64,000 bases of DNA from Alphaproteobacteria bacterium. GTDB taxonomy: Bacteria; Pseudomonadota; Alphaproteobacteria; SMXS01. The notes beneath the pieces were generated by a model, which was not told where the DNA came from, did no database searches, and saw nothing but the letters and a program-made list of their open reading frames with translations. The stretch spans positions 62,001 through 126,000 of the forward strand of contig JANQQJ010000028.1 in the NCBI GenBank assembly GCA_028284945.1, in the 5' to 3' direction. Every line of letters begins with the position of its first letter. Position 1 is the stretch's first letter. The position numbers were made by a program, and so were the translations under genes. Shown here piece by piece: positions 24,004-33,367 of this stretch.

Positions 24004-25482
24004 ATGATAGTTATACCGCGCAATAACAACACGTCTGGACCAGGGGTCATCAGAGGTCTTGTAGAGGTCCTGCTCGCAGCCTTCCTGCTGGTGGCGCTTC
24101 TGGCAGGGATTACTCCAGGTGCCCAAGCAGCTGACGTCCTGGCGTCAACAGAAGTTCTCGAAGTCGAGATTCAAAAAGGTAAGATCGTCCGGGTTGACCG
24201 CCCTGCAGCCACTGTTTTTGTTGCCAATCCGGATGTTGCGGATGTCGAGACACGGTCGCAACGGACGGTCTTCATCTATGGCCGCCAAGCCGGTGAAACG
24301 ACCCTATATGTCCTCGACTCTGATGACAGGCCGTTGCTCAACGTAACCGTGCGGGTGACACATAACATTTCACGCCTCAATCAGATGATCCGGTCCATTG
24401 CCCCGAACGCCGACGTTAATGTGACATCGATCGACGGTGGCGTGATGGTTGATGGCGCCATTGAGGATCCTCAAAACGCCACCGAGCTGATCACGCTCGT
24501 CCAAAACTTCCTTGGACCCGAAGAAAAAGTTCTGAACCGCTTGTCGGTCACCGCACCCACACAGGTTAACCTTCGTGTCCGGTTCGCTGAAGTCTCAAGA
24601 GAGGTTCTTCGGGTCCTCGGCGTCACCTGGTCCGCACAGGACTTCCCGGACATGATCAGTGCGATCGACCCGATTACCGGTGCACCGATCACCATTATCG
24701 ACCCGACCGATCAGACCACATTCAATATCTTCAGCACCCGCCCGGATTTCTCGCTCGAGGCAGAAGCAAACACGGCGATCATCAATCAGCGGATCGGCCC
24801 AACCAATCTTCAGGCAACGCTCGACGCGCTGGAAAAAGAGAATCTGATTTCGATGCTGGCCGAGCCGAATCTCACCGCCCTTTCAGGTGAAACCGCGAGT
24901 TTTCTTGCCGGCGGTGAATTTCCGATCCCGGTTGGCGTCGACGATAATGAAGTGGGTATCGAGTTCAAAGAGTTCGGCGTCAGTCTCGCATTTACGCCAA
25001 CGGTCCTGAGCGGTAACCGCATTAGCATGCGCGTGCGTCCGGAAGTCAGCCAGTTGACCGACACCGGGGCGATCATTCTGCAAAATATCCAGATCCCCGC
25101 TCTGACCACCCGCCGGGCCGACACCACAATTGAATTGGCGAGCGGGCAAAGCTTTGCCATCGCTGGACTGATTCAGAGCCGGCAAACAAACGACGTCAAC
25201 AAGGTTCCGGGCCTGGGTGATGTGCCCGTGCTAGGCCAGCTCTTTCAGTCCAAGGGCTTTCAGAATCAGGAAACAGAACTGGTGATTATCGCCACGCCTT
25301 ACCTGGTTCGCCCGGTTGGTGGACCGGAGCGGTTGTCAACACCGACAGACTACCCAACCGGTGACCAGCAGTTCCAGCGCAAGCTCATGTCCCAACTGGA
25401 GGGCGAAGAGTCTGATGGAACTGATTCGAAGAAGCTCGCCGGTGAGAAGATCTCCGGTCCCGTTGGCTTCATGTTGGACTAA
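24004..25482 (+). CDS. cpaC: Tad pilus secretin CpaC (RcpA)
   Basis: About 492 residues. A signal peptide (VEVLLAAFLLVALLAG, cut near AQAAD) leads to an N-terminal BON-like/pilus domain (VEIQKGKIVRVDRPAATVFV) and then the type II/III secretin domain: VNLRVRFAEVSREVLR, LISMLAEPNLTALSGETA and VPGLGDVPVLGQLFQSK, with the final strand ETELVIIATPYLVRP. It forms the outer-membrane channel for the pilus. Start at 24004 chosen because CGGAGGAAAATCCC directly precedes it. Confidence 0.94.
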   Translation: MIVIPRNNNTSGPGVIRGLVEVLLAAFLLVALLAGITPGAQAADVLASTEVLEVEIQKGKIVRVDRPAATVFVANPDVADVETRSQRTVFIYGRQAGETTLYVLDSDDRPLLNVTVRVTHNISRLNQMIRSIAPNADVNVTSIDGGVMVDGAIEDPQNATELITLVQNFLGPEEKVLNRLSVTAPTQVNLRVRFAEVSREVLRVLGVTWSAQDFPDMISAIDPITGAPITIIDPTDQTTFNIFSTRPDFSLEAEANTAIINQRIGPTNLQATLDALEKENLISMLAEPNLTALSGETASFLAGGEFPIPVGVDDNEVGIEFKEFGVSLAFTPTVLSGNRISMRVRPEVSQLTDTGAIILQNIQIPALTTRRADTTIELASGQSFAIAGLIQSRQTNDVNKVPGLGDVPVLGQLFQSKGFQNQETELVIIATPYLVRPVGGPERLSTPTDYPTGDQQFQRKLMSQLEGEESDGTDSKKLAGEKISGPVGFMLD

Positions 25483-25506
25483 CGCAGGTTGGCAAGGAGT
25501 AGCATC

Positions 25507-26220
25507 ATGAACAGATCACAACGTCACCCCGCCCCTCTTTACCGCACACGGTTGGCCGTGCCTGCATTGACTGCCTTGCTGCTGGCGGCGTGCTCAACCA
25601 ACGGGGACTACTTTCCTCAACGTGACGGCTACATAGCCACACCGGAACGTAACACGGTTGAAGTTGCATCCAGTGATTACCGCATCGACCTGTCGCCCGG
25701 TCAGACGAGCCTGACCTCAGTTCAGATCGATGGACTGAACACCTTCTTGGCGGCCCAGGGCCGTGAGTACGGTGATCATATCGAGATCTATACAACGCTG
25801 AACTCGGGTCTCGGCCAGCGGAAATCGCGTAATGCAATGATTGTCGATGAACTCCGCAGCGCGTTCATTCGCGGTGGTTATCTGTCGACACGCATTCACT
25901 TGATGAATGAAGCAAACTCGACCGATTCACTTCGTGTTGCCATCCAGCGCTACACTGTCACCCTGCCCGACTGCACGTATGAGGCTGAAAAAGCCGACGA
26001 AGGGTGGACTAACGAACCTGTCGGCGCGCGCCCTTTGGGCTGCGCCAACGAGCGCAACCTGGGGCTTATGGTCGCCGATCCCCGGGATCTCGCTGGATAC
26101 CGCGAACTGGGCCCAACACGCGGTGTCAGGGATTCCGGTGCGATCATCCGCTACGACACGGATAAGGTCAAAGAGATCGTAAAGACAGGGACTGGCTCTG
26201 AGCAAGGAGGAGGCCAGTAA
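25507..26220 (+). CDS. cpaD: Pilus assembly lipoprotein CpaD
   Basis: About 237 residues with a lipoprotein signal (TALLLAACSTN, lipid-anchored Cys) and an OmpA-like periplasmic part containing EIYTTLNSGLGQRKSRNAMIV, typical of CpaD, thought to help place the CpaC secretin. The C-terminus has the family's cysteine pair (LPDCTYEAE and LGCANERNLG). Ribosome site AAGGAG is seven bases before the ATG. Confidence 0.88.
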   Translation: MNRSQRHPAPLYRTRLAVPALTALLLAACSTNGDYFPQRDGYIATPERNTVEVASSDYRIDLSPGQTSLTSVQIDGLNTFLAAQGREYGDHIEIYTTLNSGLGQRKSRNAMIVDELRSAFIRGGYLSTRIHLMNEANSTDSLRVAIQRYTVTLPDCTYEAEKADEGWTNEPVGARPLGCANERNLGLMVADPRDLAGYRELGPTRGVRDSGAIIRYDTDKVKEIVKTGTGSEQGGGQ

Positions 26221-26222
26221 CC

Positions 26223-27440
26223 ATGGAAGTTACGCCCTTGTCACCTGAGGATGCAGCTGCACAGAAGGACCCGTTCCTGGCCTTTGTGACAGACGATCAG
26301 ACCGAACGAGTCATTCGGGAGATCGCGGAATCGCTGCTGCTACCTGAAGATACGGTCAGACGCGGTTCAATCGAAGACGCGCACAACTATCTGCAGCAGG
26401 TCCGTTCGCCGAGCCTGTTGCTTGTTGATGTGGACCAGTCCAGCGATCCTCTGGACGAAATCGTCAAACTCGCTGATGTGTGCGAGTTGGGTACCAAGTT
26501 GATTGCGATCGGCGCCGAGAACGACGTCACCCTGTTCCGTGACCTTTTGACAATGGGCGCGACGGACTATCTGGTTAAGCCACTCGACAAAGAGAACCTC
26601 CTTCGTTCTGTCAGTGCCATGGACGACCGGGGCGCTGGTCTGTCCTCAATGGGCCGGTTGGGCAAGTCCGTGTCCTTCATCAGCACCCGTGGTGGCGCTG
26701 GCGCTACGACGATTGCGGCAAATTGCGGTTGGGTCATATCGCAAGCCGCGAAACGCCGCGTCAACCTAATCGACATGGATCTTCATTTCGGAAACCTGGC
26801 GCTCATTCTTGGTGCAGAGGCAACAGAAGGTCTTGCAGATGGGTTGCGCCAGCCGGACCGGATCGATCAGCTGTTCCTAGAACGGGTGATGACGCCTTGC
26901 GGCGATCGTCTTTTCGTCGTCGGCGGTGAAGAAAGCCTATCTGAGGCATTTCACGGCGGCGACCGCGGTGCGGTGGACATCCTTGTCAACGAGCTTCGGT
27001 CGAAATTCCACTTCGTCTTGATGGACCTGCCACGGTCATCTTCTGATGTCGTTTACCGGGCCGTCCAACTATCCAGCACAACGGTTCTGGTGAGCGATCT
27101 GTCGCTTGCCGGTATGCGAGACACCGTGCGCCTGATCAAATTCATTCAGGAAAACAGCCCCGGCGGTCAAATCGTTCTGGTTGTCAATAAGATCGGCGAA
27201 AACCCGAAAGCAGAAATTCCGATAGCCGAATTCGAAAAAGGTGTCGGTCAGTCTGTCGACTTTCAAATCGCGTTCGAACCCAACACCATTATGCGTGCGG
27301 CTAATCTTGGTCAGCCGCTTGCTGAAGTACGCAGTGACGCTGCCAAAGTGATCGAGCAACTTGCTGAAAAAATTGCTGGGCCCTCGCCCGCCACACAATC
27401 GAAGAAGAAGTCCTTTTTACAGTCCATCTTGAAGGGGTAA
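26223..27440 (+). CDS. cpaE: Tad pilus localisation ATPase CpaE (TadZ)
   Basis: 405 residues. An atypical receiver-like domain (about 15-140, LLLVDVDQSSDPLDEI, TDYLVKPLDKENLL) is followed by a MinD/ParA-type ATPase domain with STRGGAGATTIAANCGW as the deviant Walker A, DMDLHFGNLAL and FHFVLMDLPRSSSDVV as Walker B. The missing Lys in the P-loop is common among CpaE proteins, which position the pilus machine at the cell pole. Two bases after cpaD and three bases before cpaF. Confidence 0.92.
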   Translation: MEVTPLSPEDAAAQKDPFLAFVTDDQTERVIREIAESLLLPEDTVRRGSIEDAHNYLQQVRSPSLLLVDVDQSSDPLDEIVKLADVCELGTKLIAIGAENDVTLFRDLLTMGATDYLVKPLDKENLLRSVSAMDDRGAGLSSMGRLGKSVSFISTRGGAGATTIAANCGWVISQAAKRRVNLIDMDLHFGNLALILGAEATEGLADGLRQPDRIDQLFLERVMTPCGDRLFVVGGEESLSEAFHGGDRGAVDILVNELRSKFHFVLMDLPRSSSDVVYRAVQLSSTTVLVSDLSLAGMRDTVRLIKFIQENSPGGQIVLVVNKIGENPKAEIPIAEFEKGVGQSVDFQIAFEPNTIMRAANLGQPLAEVRSDAAKVIEQLAEKIAGPSPATQSKKKSFLQSILKG

Positions 27441-27443
27441 CCT

Positions 27444-28880
27444 ATGTTCGGCCGACGGTCGCCCGATTCCGTGTCCAATGGCGAGGCCAAGCCGGCGGAC
27501 CCTGCACCAGGAGCCATTATCTCGAGTGAGGTGATGGCAACGGATGTAACAGACACTCAGATTCAACCTGCTGGTGGAGACGCCGGGCCTGCTGCGCGTC
27601 AGCCCGCGAACCGGACGTCGTCTGTTGCCAATCGCGATGAAATTCTTGCCGATGTCTTGGAACGCATTGATGCTTCGGCTGCCGTGCGGATGTCGCGGGA
27701 AGAACTCCAAACCGAACTTGGCGGTCTCGTCAGTGAAATTCTGATCGAACGTCGCATTGTCCTAGGGCAGCGCGAGCAGCAGGAACTGACCAAGGTTCTG
27801 GTCGACGAAATGGTGGGCTTCGGTCCGCTTGAGCCGCTGCTGGACGATGAAGCGGTCACCGATATCATGGTCAACGGCCCAGATCAGATCTTTGTCGAAC
27901 GCAAAGGCAAACTCGAGCTAACGGACGTCCAATTCCGTAACAATGCGCACGTGATGAATGTTGCGCAGCGGATTGTGAGCCGGGTTGGCCGGCGCATTGA
28001 TGAATCGGTTCCGTTGGTCGATGCCCGACTGCCTGACGGCAGCCGCGTGAACATTATCGCGCCACCGCTTGCGCTGGATGGCACGTCCATCTCAATTCGT
28101 AAGTTCGCGAAAAAGAAAATCACCCTCGACGTCATGATTCGGACCAATAACATTTCCGAAAGCATGGCAACCGTGATGAAAATCGCTGCCGCATGCCGGC
28201 TCAATATCTTGATCTCGGGCGGCACGGGTTCCGGTAAGACAACCCTTCTCAATGCGATGTCACGCATGATCGATATCGGCGAGCGCATCGTGACGATCGA
28301 AGACGCGGCGGAATTGCAGCTGCAGCAGCCCCATGTTGTGCGGCTGGAAACCCGACCACCCAATATCGAGGGCACTGGCGAAATCACCATGCGCGATCTG
28401 GTAAAGAACGCCCTGCGTATGCGGCCTGACCGTATCATCCTGGGTGAGATCCGTAGTTCTGAAGCCATCGACATGCTTCAGGCCATGAATACCGGCCATG
28501 ATGGCTCGCTCAGTACGATTCACGCCAATTCAGCCCGTGAAGCACTGATCCGGCTAGAAAACATGGTCTCAATGGGCGGGTTTTCGCTGACCGAGCGGGC
28601 GTTGAGCACTCAGGTCGCTAACGCCATCGACATGATCGTCCAGATTGAACGTATGCGCGATGGCGTTCGCCGCGTCGTTCAGGTCGCGGAGATCGTCGGG
28701 ATCGAAGGCGACGTCATTCTGATGCAAGACCTCTACAACTTCGAACACAGTGGTGAACTTCGCGATGGCAAACTGGTCGGTGAATTCGCCTATACCGGCC
28801 TGCGCCCCCACTTCTTGAAGACCGCAGCGCATTTTGGCCTTGATCGGTCGCTGCTCGCAGCCTTGGGTGAGGGTCACTGA
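27444..28880 (+). CDS. cpaF: Tad secretion ATPase CpaF (TadA)
   Basis: 478 residues of the VirB11/GspE AAA-type superfamily. GFGPLEPLLDDEAVTDIMVNG is the CpaF N-domain signature; LISGGTGSGKTTLLNA is Walker A; RMRPDRIILGEIRSSEA is Walker B; STIHANSAREALIRLE is the His box. It powers pilus assembly and probably retraction from the cytosol. The first 60 residues are a variable Pro/Ala-rich tail. Confidence 0.96.
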   Translation: MFGRRSPDSVSNGEAKPADPAPGAIISSEVMATDVTDTQIQPAGGDAGPAARQPANRTSSVANRDEILADVLERIDASAAVRMSREELQTELGGLVSEILIERRIVLGQREQQELTKVLVDEMVGFGPLEPLLDDEAVTDIMVNGPDQIFVERKGKLELTDVQFRNNAHVMNVAQRIVSRVGRRIDESVPLVDARLPDGSRVNIIAPPLALDGTSISIRKFAKKKITLDVMIRTNNISESMATVMKIAAACRLNILISGGTGSGKTTLLNAMSRMIDIGERIVTIEDAAELQLQQPHVVRLETRPPNIEGTGEITMRDLVKNALRMRPDRIILGEIRSSEAIDMLQAMNTGHDGSLSTIHANSAREALIRLENMVSMGGFSLTERALSTQVANAIDMIVQIERMRDGVRRVVQVAEIVGIEGDVILMQDLYNFEHSGELRDGKLVGEFAYTGLRPHFLKTAAHFGLDRSLLAALGEGH

Positions 28881-29893
28881 TGGAAGTGCTGCTGAATAAT
28901 CCAGGCATTGTCCTCGGGCTTTGCGCCTTCGCCCTGGTGCCGACGGCGTTTCTGTTGGCCTATGGATCGACCGAAGAACGCACGATGCGCCGGCGGATCG
29001 AAAAAGTCGCGTTGCTTGAGGCCCCTGGCGCCCAGGCGGCCCGGCAGAACGACCCCGCCAAGGCCAAACTTGATATCCGGGCCAACAAAAAGGGCAAGAA
29101 GACAATCCTGCCCGAAGACAGCCGGTTCAGCCTTCTGGCTCCAAACTTCGACATTTTGAGGCTCAAACTGGAGCGCGCCGGGCTTACTTTCGGACCAGGC
29201 GCCCTGGCCGGCATTGTTGTTGGGTTGTCTCTGGCCGCAACACTGATCCTCGTGATGACTGCCCCCTTACCTTTCGGGGCGGCAGCAGCAGCGGGCCTGG
29301 CGATCGGCGTGGTTGTGCCAACCCTGGTTATCCGATCCCGTGGCGCCCGGCGTGCCAAAGCATTCTTGGCTGACTTGCCTGATGCGATCGATCTGATCGT
29401 CCGCAGCGTCCGGTCAGGCCTGCCCGTGAGCGAGTCACTCCATGCCATTGCCCGCGATTTGACCGGCCCCGCATCGGTTGAGTTCAAGCGCGTCAGTGAT
29501 CAGATGATGATCGGCATCGATATGGAAGAAGCGCTGAACCGGTCCGTACAGCGTCTCGGCCTTACCGACTATGCGTTCCTAGCTGTCTCATTGTCGATCA
29601 CGCGCGATACCGGCGGTAATCTTAGTGAGACGTTGACAAACCTGGCCAAATTGCTCCGCTCGCGTCAGCAGATGCATCTGAAAATCCGCGCCTATTCCTC
29701 CGAAGCCCGCGCGTCCGCCATGATCATTGGCCTGCTGCCATTTATCGTGATGGGCATTCTGGTTGTGATCAATCCGGAATACATGATGACGCTTTTCATC
29801 CATCCAACCGGTCACGACGTTCTTACATTTGCCGGCATAAGCATGGCTATCGGCTTCGGTGTCATGGCCAAAATGGTGAGGTTTGACTTTTGA
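28880..29893 (+). CDS. tadB: Tad platform protein TadB (CpaG)
   Basis: 337 residues with an N-terminal membrane helix, a central pair (GALAGIVVGLSLAATLILVM and the following helix) and two C-terminal helices. It has the T2SS-F platform domain: LPDAIDLIVRSVRSGLPVSESLHAIA and ITRDTGGNLSETLTNLAKLLRSR. The start ATG shares one base with the cpaF stop. It forms the inner-membrane platform together with TadC. Confidence 0.92.
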   Translation: MEVLLNNPGIVLGLCAFALVPTAFLLAYGSTEERTMRRRIEKVALLEAPGAQAARQNDPAKAKLDIRANKKGKKTILPEDSRFSLLAPNFDILRLKLERAGLTFGPGALAGIVVGLSLAATLILVMTAPLPFGAAAAAGLAIGVVVPTLVIRSRGARRAKAFLADLPDAIDLIVRSVRSGLPVSESLHAIARDLTGPASVEFKRVSDQMMIGIDMEEALNRSVQRLGLTDYAFLAVSLSITRDTGGNLSETLTNLAKLLRSRQQMHLKIRAYSSEARASAMIIGLLPFIVMGILVVINPEYMMTLFIHPTGHDVLTFAGISMAIGFGVMAKMVRFDF

Positions 29894-30864
29894 GCCCGGT
29901 TGCCTTCTTCGATACTTTGTCGGCTGCAGAGATTGTCCCCATTGGTGCGGCAATCATGATCGTCGCATTCACGATTGTCGTTTGGTTTTCTGTGATCGAA
30001 CGCGATCCGATGCGCGACCGCGTGAAAGCCATGTCGGCCCACCGCGAGCATCTGCGGCAACGCCATATCAAAAAGCAATCGGATGCGTCAAAGCCGTCAT
30101 TCAGAGAACGCAAGAGCCTGTTCAGTTCCTTTGCATCAGAGATGCGGCGCGCCAAGGGTGAAACGACGGAAAAAGTCCGTCTCTCGCTTGCTCAAGCGGG
30201 CTGGCGTTCCAATGAAGCCCTGGGCATCTTCTTTGCCGCTAAAATGCTTGGGCCGTTCGCCATGTTCGGGCTGTCGTTCGTCGCGTACTACATGTTTGAA
30301 TCTCTACAGGACATGCAGCCGGCCTTGCGGACCGCTTCAATGGGTATCGCCGTCTTGTGCGGCTTCATTATTCCTGACGTTGTCGTCTCAAGAATGGCGC
30401 GTCGCCGGGGTATCAAACTTGAGCGCGGATTACCAGATGCGCTCGATTTGATGGTGGTCTGTACCGAGGCTGGCTTGGGTATGGATTCGGCTTTTGACCG
30501 CGTCTCGAACGAAGTGGGCCGATCTCATCCGGAAGTCGCCGATGAATTGAGCTTAACTTCTGTTGAACTGAACATCTTGCCGAACCGGACCGAAGCGCTG
30601 AACAACCTTGTCGGTCGAACCGGTGTTTCAACCATCGAGTCCGTCGTCAGCACTCTGGCGCAGACGGAACGATACGGAACCCCCGTGTCTCAGTCGTTCC
30701 GGGTCCTGGCCGCTGACTTCAGGGAAGCCCGGCTGCTCCGTGCCGAAGAAAAAGCGGCACGGCTGCCTGCCACACTGACCATTCCGATGGTTCTGTTTAT
30801 TCTACCTTGCCTGTTTGCGGTGCTGCTGGGGCCGGCGATCATTAACTCCCTCGACACCTTCTAA
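29890..30864 (+). CDS. tadC: Tad platform protein TadC (CpaH)
   Basis: 324 residues, TTG start overlapping the tadB stop (TTGA). Membrane helices near the N-terminus, middle and C-terminus flank the T2SS-F domain: LPDALDLMVVCTEAGLGMDSAFDRV and LAQTERYGTPVSQSFRVLAADFREARLLRAEEKAARLP. It pairs with TadB. The next gene is convergent, only 11 bases away, with no visible terminator between. Confidence 0.92.
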   Translation: MSPVAFFDTLSAAEIVPIGAAIMIVAFTIVVWFSVIERDPMRDRVKAMSAHREHLRQRHIKKQSDASKPSFRERKSLFSSFASEMRRAKGETTEKVRLSLAQAGWRSNEALGIFFAAKMLGPFAMFGLSFVAYYMFESLQDMQPALRTASMGIAVLCGFIIPDVVVSRMARRRGIKLERGLPDALDLMVVCTEAGLGMDSAFDRVSNEVGRSHPEVADELSLTSVELNILPNRTEALNNLVGRTGVSTIESVVSTLAQTERYGTPVSQSFRVLAADFREARLLRAEEKAARLPATLTIPMVLFILPCLFAVLLGPAIINSLDTF

Positions 30865-30875
30865 GTCTGCCGAAT

Positions 30876-32681
30876 CTAATAGGGTTGCACGGCGCACCCG
30901 GTGCCGGTGCCGGCAACCTCGCTGCACACCCGGCGCGCGCGATCAAAGTCGGGTACCGGTCCAAGCTTGAGAATAGCGCCGGACGGCGTGGTGCTGATAT
31001 TCGAGAGCAGACCAGAAATCAGCCCCTTAAGGTCCGCCTGAATACTGCGCCAAGTCGATTCTGCTATCGCCTGGCTTTCAAACGGTCCAATTTCAACGCT
31101 CCAATCGCCCGTATCCGAAGGCACATGTGACGAGGCGGTAGCCGCATTACCATCAGCGGCGACAGCGACTGTCTCCGACCGCAGCTGCCCGTTTGACGGA
31201 CGAGCGATCGTACCAGCAGGCAGGCCAGAAACAGCTTCCTCCGTAACGCTGGCCACCGCTAACTCAGTCGACCGGTCATCAGCGATCGCGATTTCCTCAG
31301 CATCCGACACGTCGGCAGCTACCGGTATCAGTATCTCATCCTGCTGGGCAACAGGATCCGCCGCCGGCGGTTCGACAACAACAGGCAAATCAGTCTGTTC
31401 ACCCGCTGACTGCTCAACAACGACCTCCACAATAGTGACGTCGGACGGAGTACTCTCGACAGGGATCGGCCGGGAGTCACCGGCAGCGGTAGATGGGGTG
31501 TCATCTACGACAATGGGAATTTCCGTCGGCGCCGGTTCCTCTTGCAGGCCGACGGTGATCTCAGCCGTCTCGCCGGCAGCCTCTTCTGCAACAACGGGTT
31601 CATTTGCGCGACCAGTATCAGAATCCGCCGAGGGGATTGTCGCCTCAGAAGTCGCTGGCTCACTGATCGCTGATGGCGTTTGCGGCGCGCGTACCGTTTG
31701 TGCAGGGGCCGGATTAATATCTTCCGGGGCCTTTTTCACCGGAGGCATCTCCGCCTGGGCTTGTTCAGGTTCACCTAACGGTAGGGACTGTGCACCCTGA
31801 CCTGTTCGGCCGGCCATCAGATGATGCATTCTGGCATAGAGTTCGAGGTTCTGGTCCGCCCTCTCATTACCCAGGTCCTGCCGCGCCAGCCGCTCCGCAT
31901 CGCTGGTCCGGCCAGCGAGCCCATAGAGCAAGGCCAGATTTTGCCGGTGCTGAACGGTGGCGACCCCAGAACTTTCAATCCGCTCGAGCAGGCGAATACC
32001 GTCCTCGAGTTTTCCAGACAAGGCATATGAAAGCGCAAGATTGTTTTGCACCAACAGGTTCCCGGGCGCCCGCGTCATCGCTGCAATGTACTGCTGTTGT
32101 GCTTCGGTGTGCCGATCCATCATGTCGAGCACCACGCCACGGCCGTTCATCGCCTGAACATCGTTTGGCGCCCGTTCGAGCGCGATGTCATATTCTTTGA
32201 GTGCCGCGTCAGCCTGACCCAACCATGCCAACGCCCGCCCATACCCCCTGTGCAAAGCGACGTCCTTGTACCCAGCTGCCAGGCCGCTTTCGAAAGCTGA
32301 CGCGGCTTGCCCGGGCTTGCCGAGCTGCAGCAAAATCTCACCGGCCCGGATATAGGGTTTAACGCCGCCTTTGCGTTCCGAAATCGCCTGCGAATAATAG
32401 GTCGCCGCAGAGACCAGATCGCCTGACCGCTCAGCGGCTTCGGCAAGTGTCAAAGAGACACTGTAATTGTCCACCATACGCGCCGGTGGCTGCCCGGATT
32501 GTGTGCTTGCCTTCTGTGTGGACGTTGACGGCGAGCCCGCGCAACCGGCAACGACTAGCATTGCCGCAACCGTCAGTCCCTGGCCCGCAGCTCGAACGGC
32601 CAGTCCTCCGCCTGATTTCTGCACAAAAAGCATTTTCACGTTTTTCCACCCCGCCCCAGCCATAGGTGCTGTTTTGAGCAT
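30876..32681 (-). CDS. tadD: TadD-like TPR lipoprotein with C-terminal SPOR-like domain
   Basis: About 601 residues. A signal with lipobox (VAAMLVVAGCAGS) is followed by several TPR repeats, e.g. GYGRALAWLGQADAALKEYD, MNGRGVVLDMMDRHTEAQQ and VQNNLALSYALSGKLEDGI, as in TadD, the lipoprotein aiding secretin assembly. Then comes a 200-residue low-complexity stretch rich in Glu, Pro, Val and Thr, and a SPOR-like end (WSVEIGPFESQAIAESTWRS, GAILKLGPVPDFDRARRVC). Ordinary TadD is about half this length. ATG at 32681 has GGAGG some 13 bases upstream; later ATGs at 32663 and 32633 are possible. Confidence 0.8.
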   Translation of the reverse strand: MLKTAPMAGAGWKNVKMLFVQKSGGGLAVRAAGQGLTVAAMLVVAGCAGSPSTSTQKASTQSGQPPARMVDNYSVSLTLAEAAERSGDLVSAATYYSQAISERKGGVKPYIRAGEILLQLGKPGQAASAFESGLAAGYKDVALHRGYGRALAWLGQADAALKEYDIALERAPNDVQAMNGRGVVLDMMDRHTEAQQQYIAAMTRAPGNLLVQNNLALSYALSGKLEDGIRLLERIESSGVATVQHRQNLALLYGLAGRTSDAERLARQDLGNERADQNLELYARMHHLMAGRTGQGAQSLPLGEPEQAQAEMPPVKKAPEDINPAPAQTVRAPQTPSAISEPATSEATIPSADSDTGRANEPVVAEEAAGETAEITVGLQEEPAPTEIPIVVDDTPSTAAGDSRPIPVESTPSDVTIVEVVVEQSAGEQTDLPVVVEPPAADPVAQQDEILIPVAADVSDAEEIAIADDRSTELAVASVTEEAVSGLPAGTIARPSNGQLRSETVAVAADGNAATASSHVPSDTGDWSVEIGPFESQAIAESTWRSIQADLKGLISGLLSNISTTPSGAILKLGPVPDFDRARRVCSEVAGTGTGCAVQPY

Positions 32682-32714
32682 TGTATGAGTCCGCCTCCAT
32701 GGCGTTTCCCGCAC

Positions 32715-32937
32715 CTTACACTGTTAACAGATTGTTAAAAGCTGTCCGTTTAGGCTACCTGCCCGAAGGCCCCATCCGCAATGCCGGTCTGACAGGAATT
32801 ATATATTTCGGCATCGCGATAGCTCGTATCCTTAGAACAAATTCGAAGAATTTGAAATAAAGCCTAAACAAAAATTCATTTGAATACTTCGACCACTTGT
32901 GCTTTAATACTCAAATCTAAAATCTTGAATCAAAAAA
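32715..32937. promoter_or_regulatory. AT-rich region before the second pilin
   Basis: 223 bases with no gene, AT-rich from about 32800. It holds the 13-mer AATTTGAAATAAA at 32849-32861, also found at 34687-34699 in the divergent tadE/tadG region. Likely promoter region for flp2 and, leftward, for tadD. Confidence 0.45.
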
Positions 32938-33117
32938 ATGGCGTTTCTACCTGTGACGAGTGCTTTAAAATTATTCGCCGAGGGCAAGGACGGTGCGACT
33001 TTGATTGAGTACGCACTGATCGTGGCTCTTATGGTACTGGTTGTTGCCGTTTCTGTTGGGTCACTCGGCCAAGCGGTTCTAACCATGTACACTGAGATCG
33101 CAGGCGCCCCTTACTGA
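32938..33117 (+). CDS. flp2: Second Flp-type pilin (small, easily missed)
   Basis: 59 residues. After a short leader with SALKLFAEGKDG comes the processing site Gly19 followed by ATLIEYALIVALMVLVVAVS: Glu at +5 and Tyr at +6 as in flp1, with the same single hydrophobic helix and a short polar tail ending APY. The match at the cleavage site with flp1 (DGATLIEYxLIxAL) is strong evidence that it is real. The ribosome site is poor, preceded only by an A-run, so expression may be low. It stands alone between tadD and the tadE-type genes, both on the other strand. Confidence 0.88.
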   Translation: MAFLPVTSALKLFAEGKDGATLIEYALIVALMVLVVAVSVGSLGQAVLTMYTEIAGAPY

Positions 33118-33367
33118 TTCCAGTCTACACAACCAGTTTGGGCGCTTACGGTCAGTTGACGCGCCCGGCCCTCTCCCTACTTTCTCGAAGTGAAGCTGAC
33201 GATTTTCACCCCTGTGCCGTCAGGCTCAGACTCCGTTAATGCACCTCTGCGAGAGACGGTTTATCGGGCAGCTTTAAGGGTAACCTGAGCGGCTGGGCGG
33301 GCCTGCGATACAAAGAAGCCGACTTAACTTTAGCCTAAACTGAAACTCAAAATGCCCGGTGTCGCAG
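33118..33367. other. Intergenic region after flp2
   Basis: 250 bases between the convergent ends of flp2 and a pseudopilin gene. A short hairpin GGGCGC (33140-33145) with GCGCCC (33161-33166) may help end the flp2 transcript, but no T-run follows. Nothing else is recognised. Confidence 0.4.

Noticed and set aside
31390-31780. Repetitive stretch in the minus-strand TPR gene considered as a repeat array
   Set aside because: It is a coding low-complexity region rich in Glu, Pro, Val and Thr, without regular unit length or spacers.
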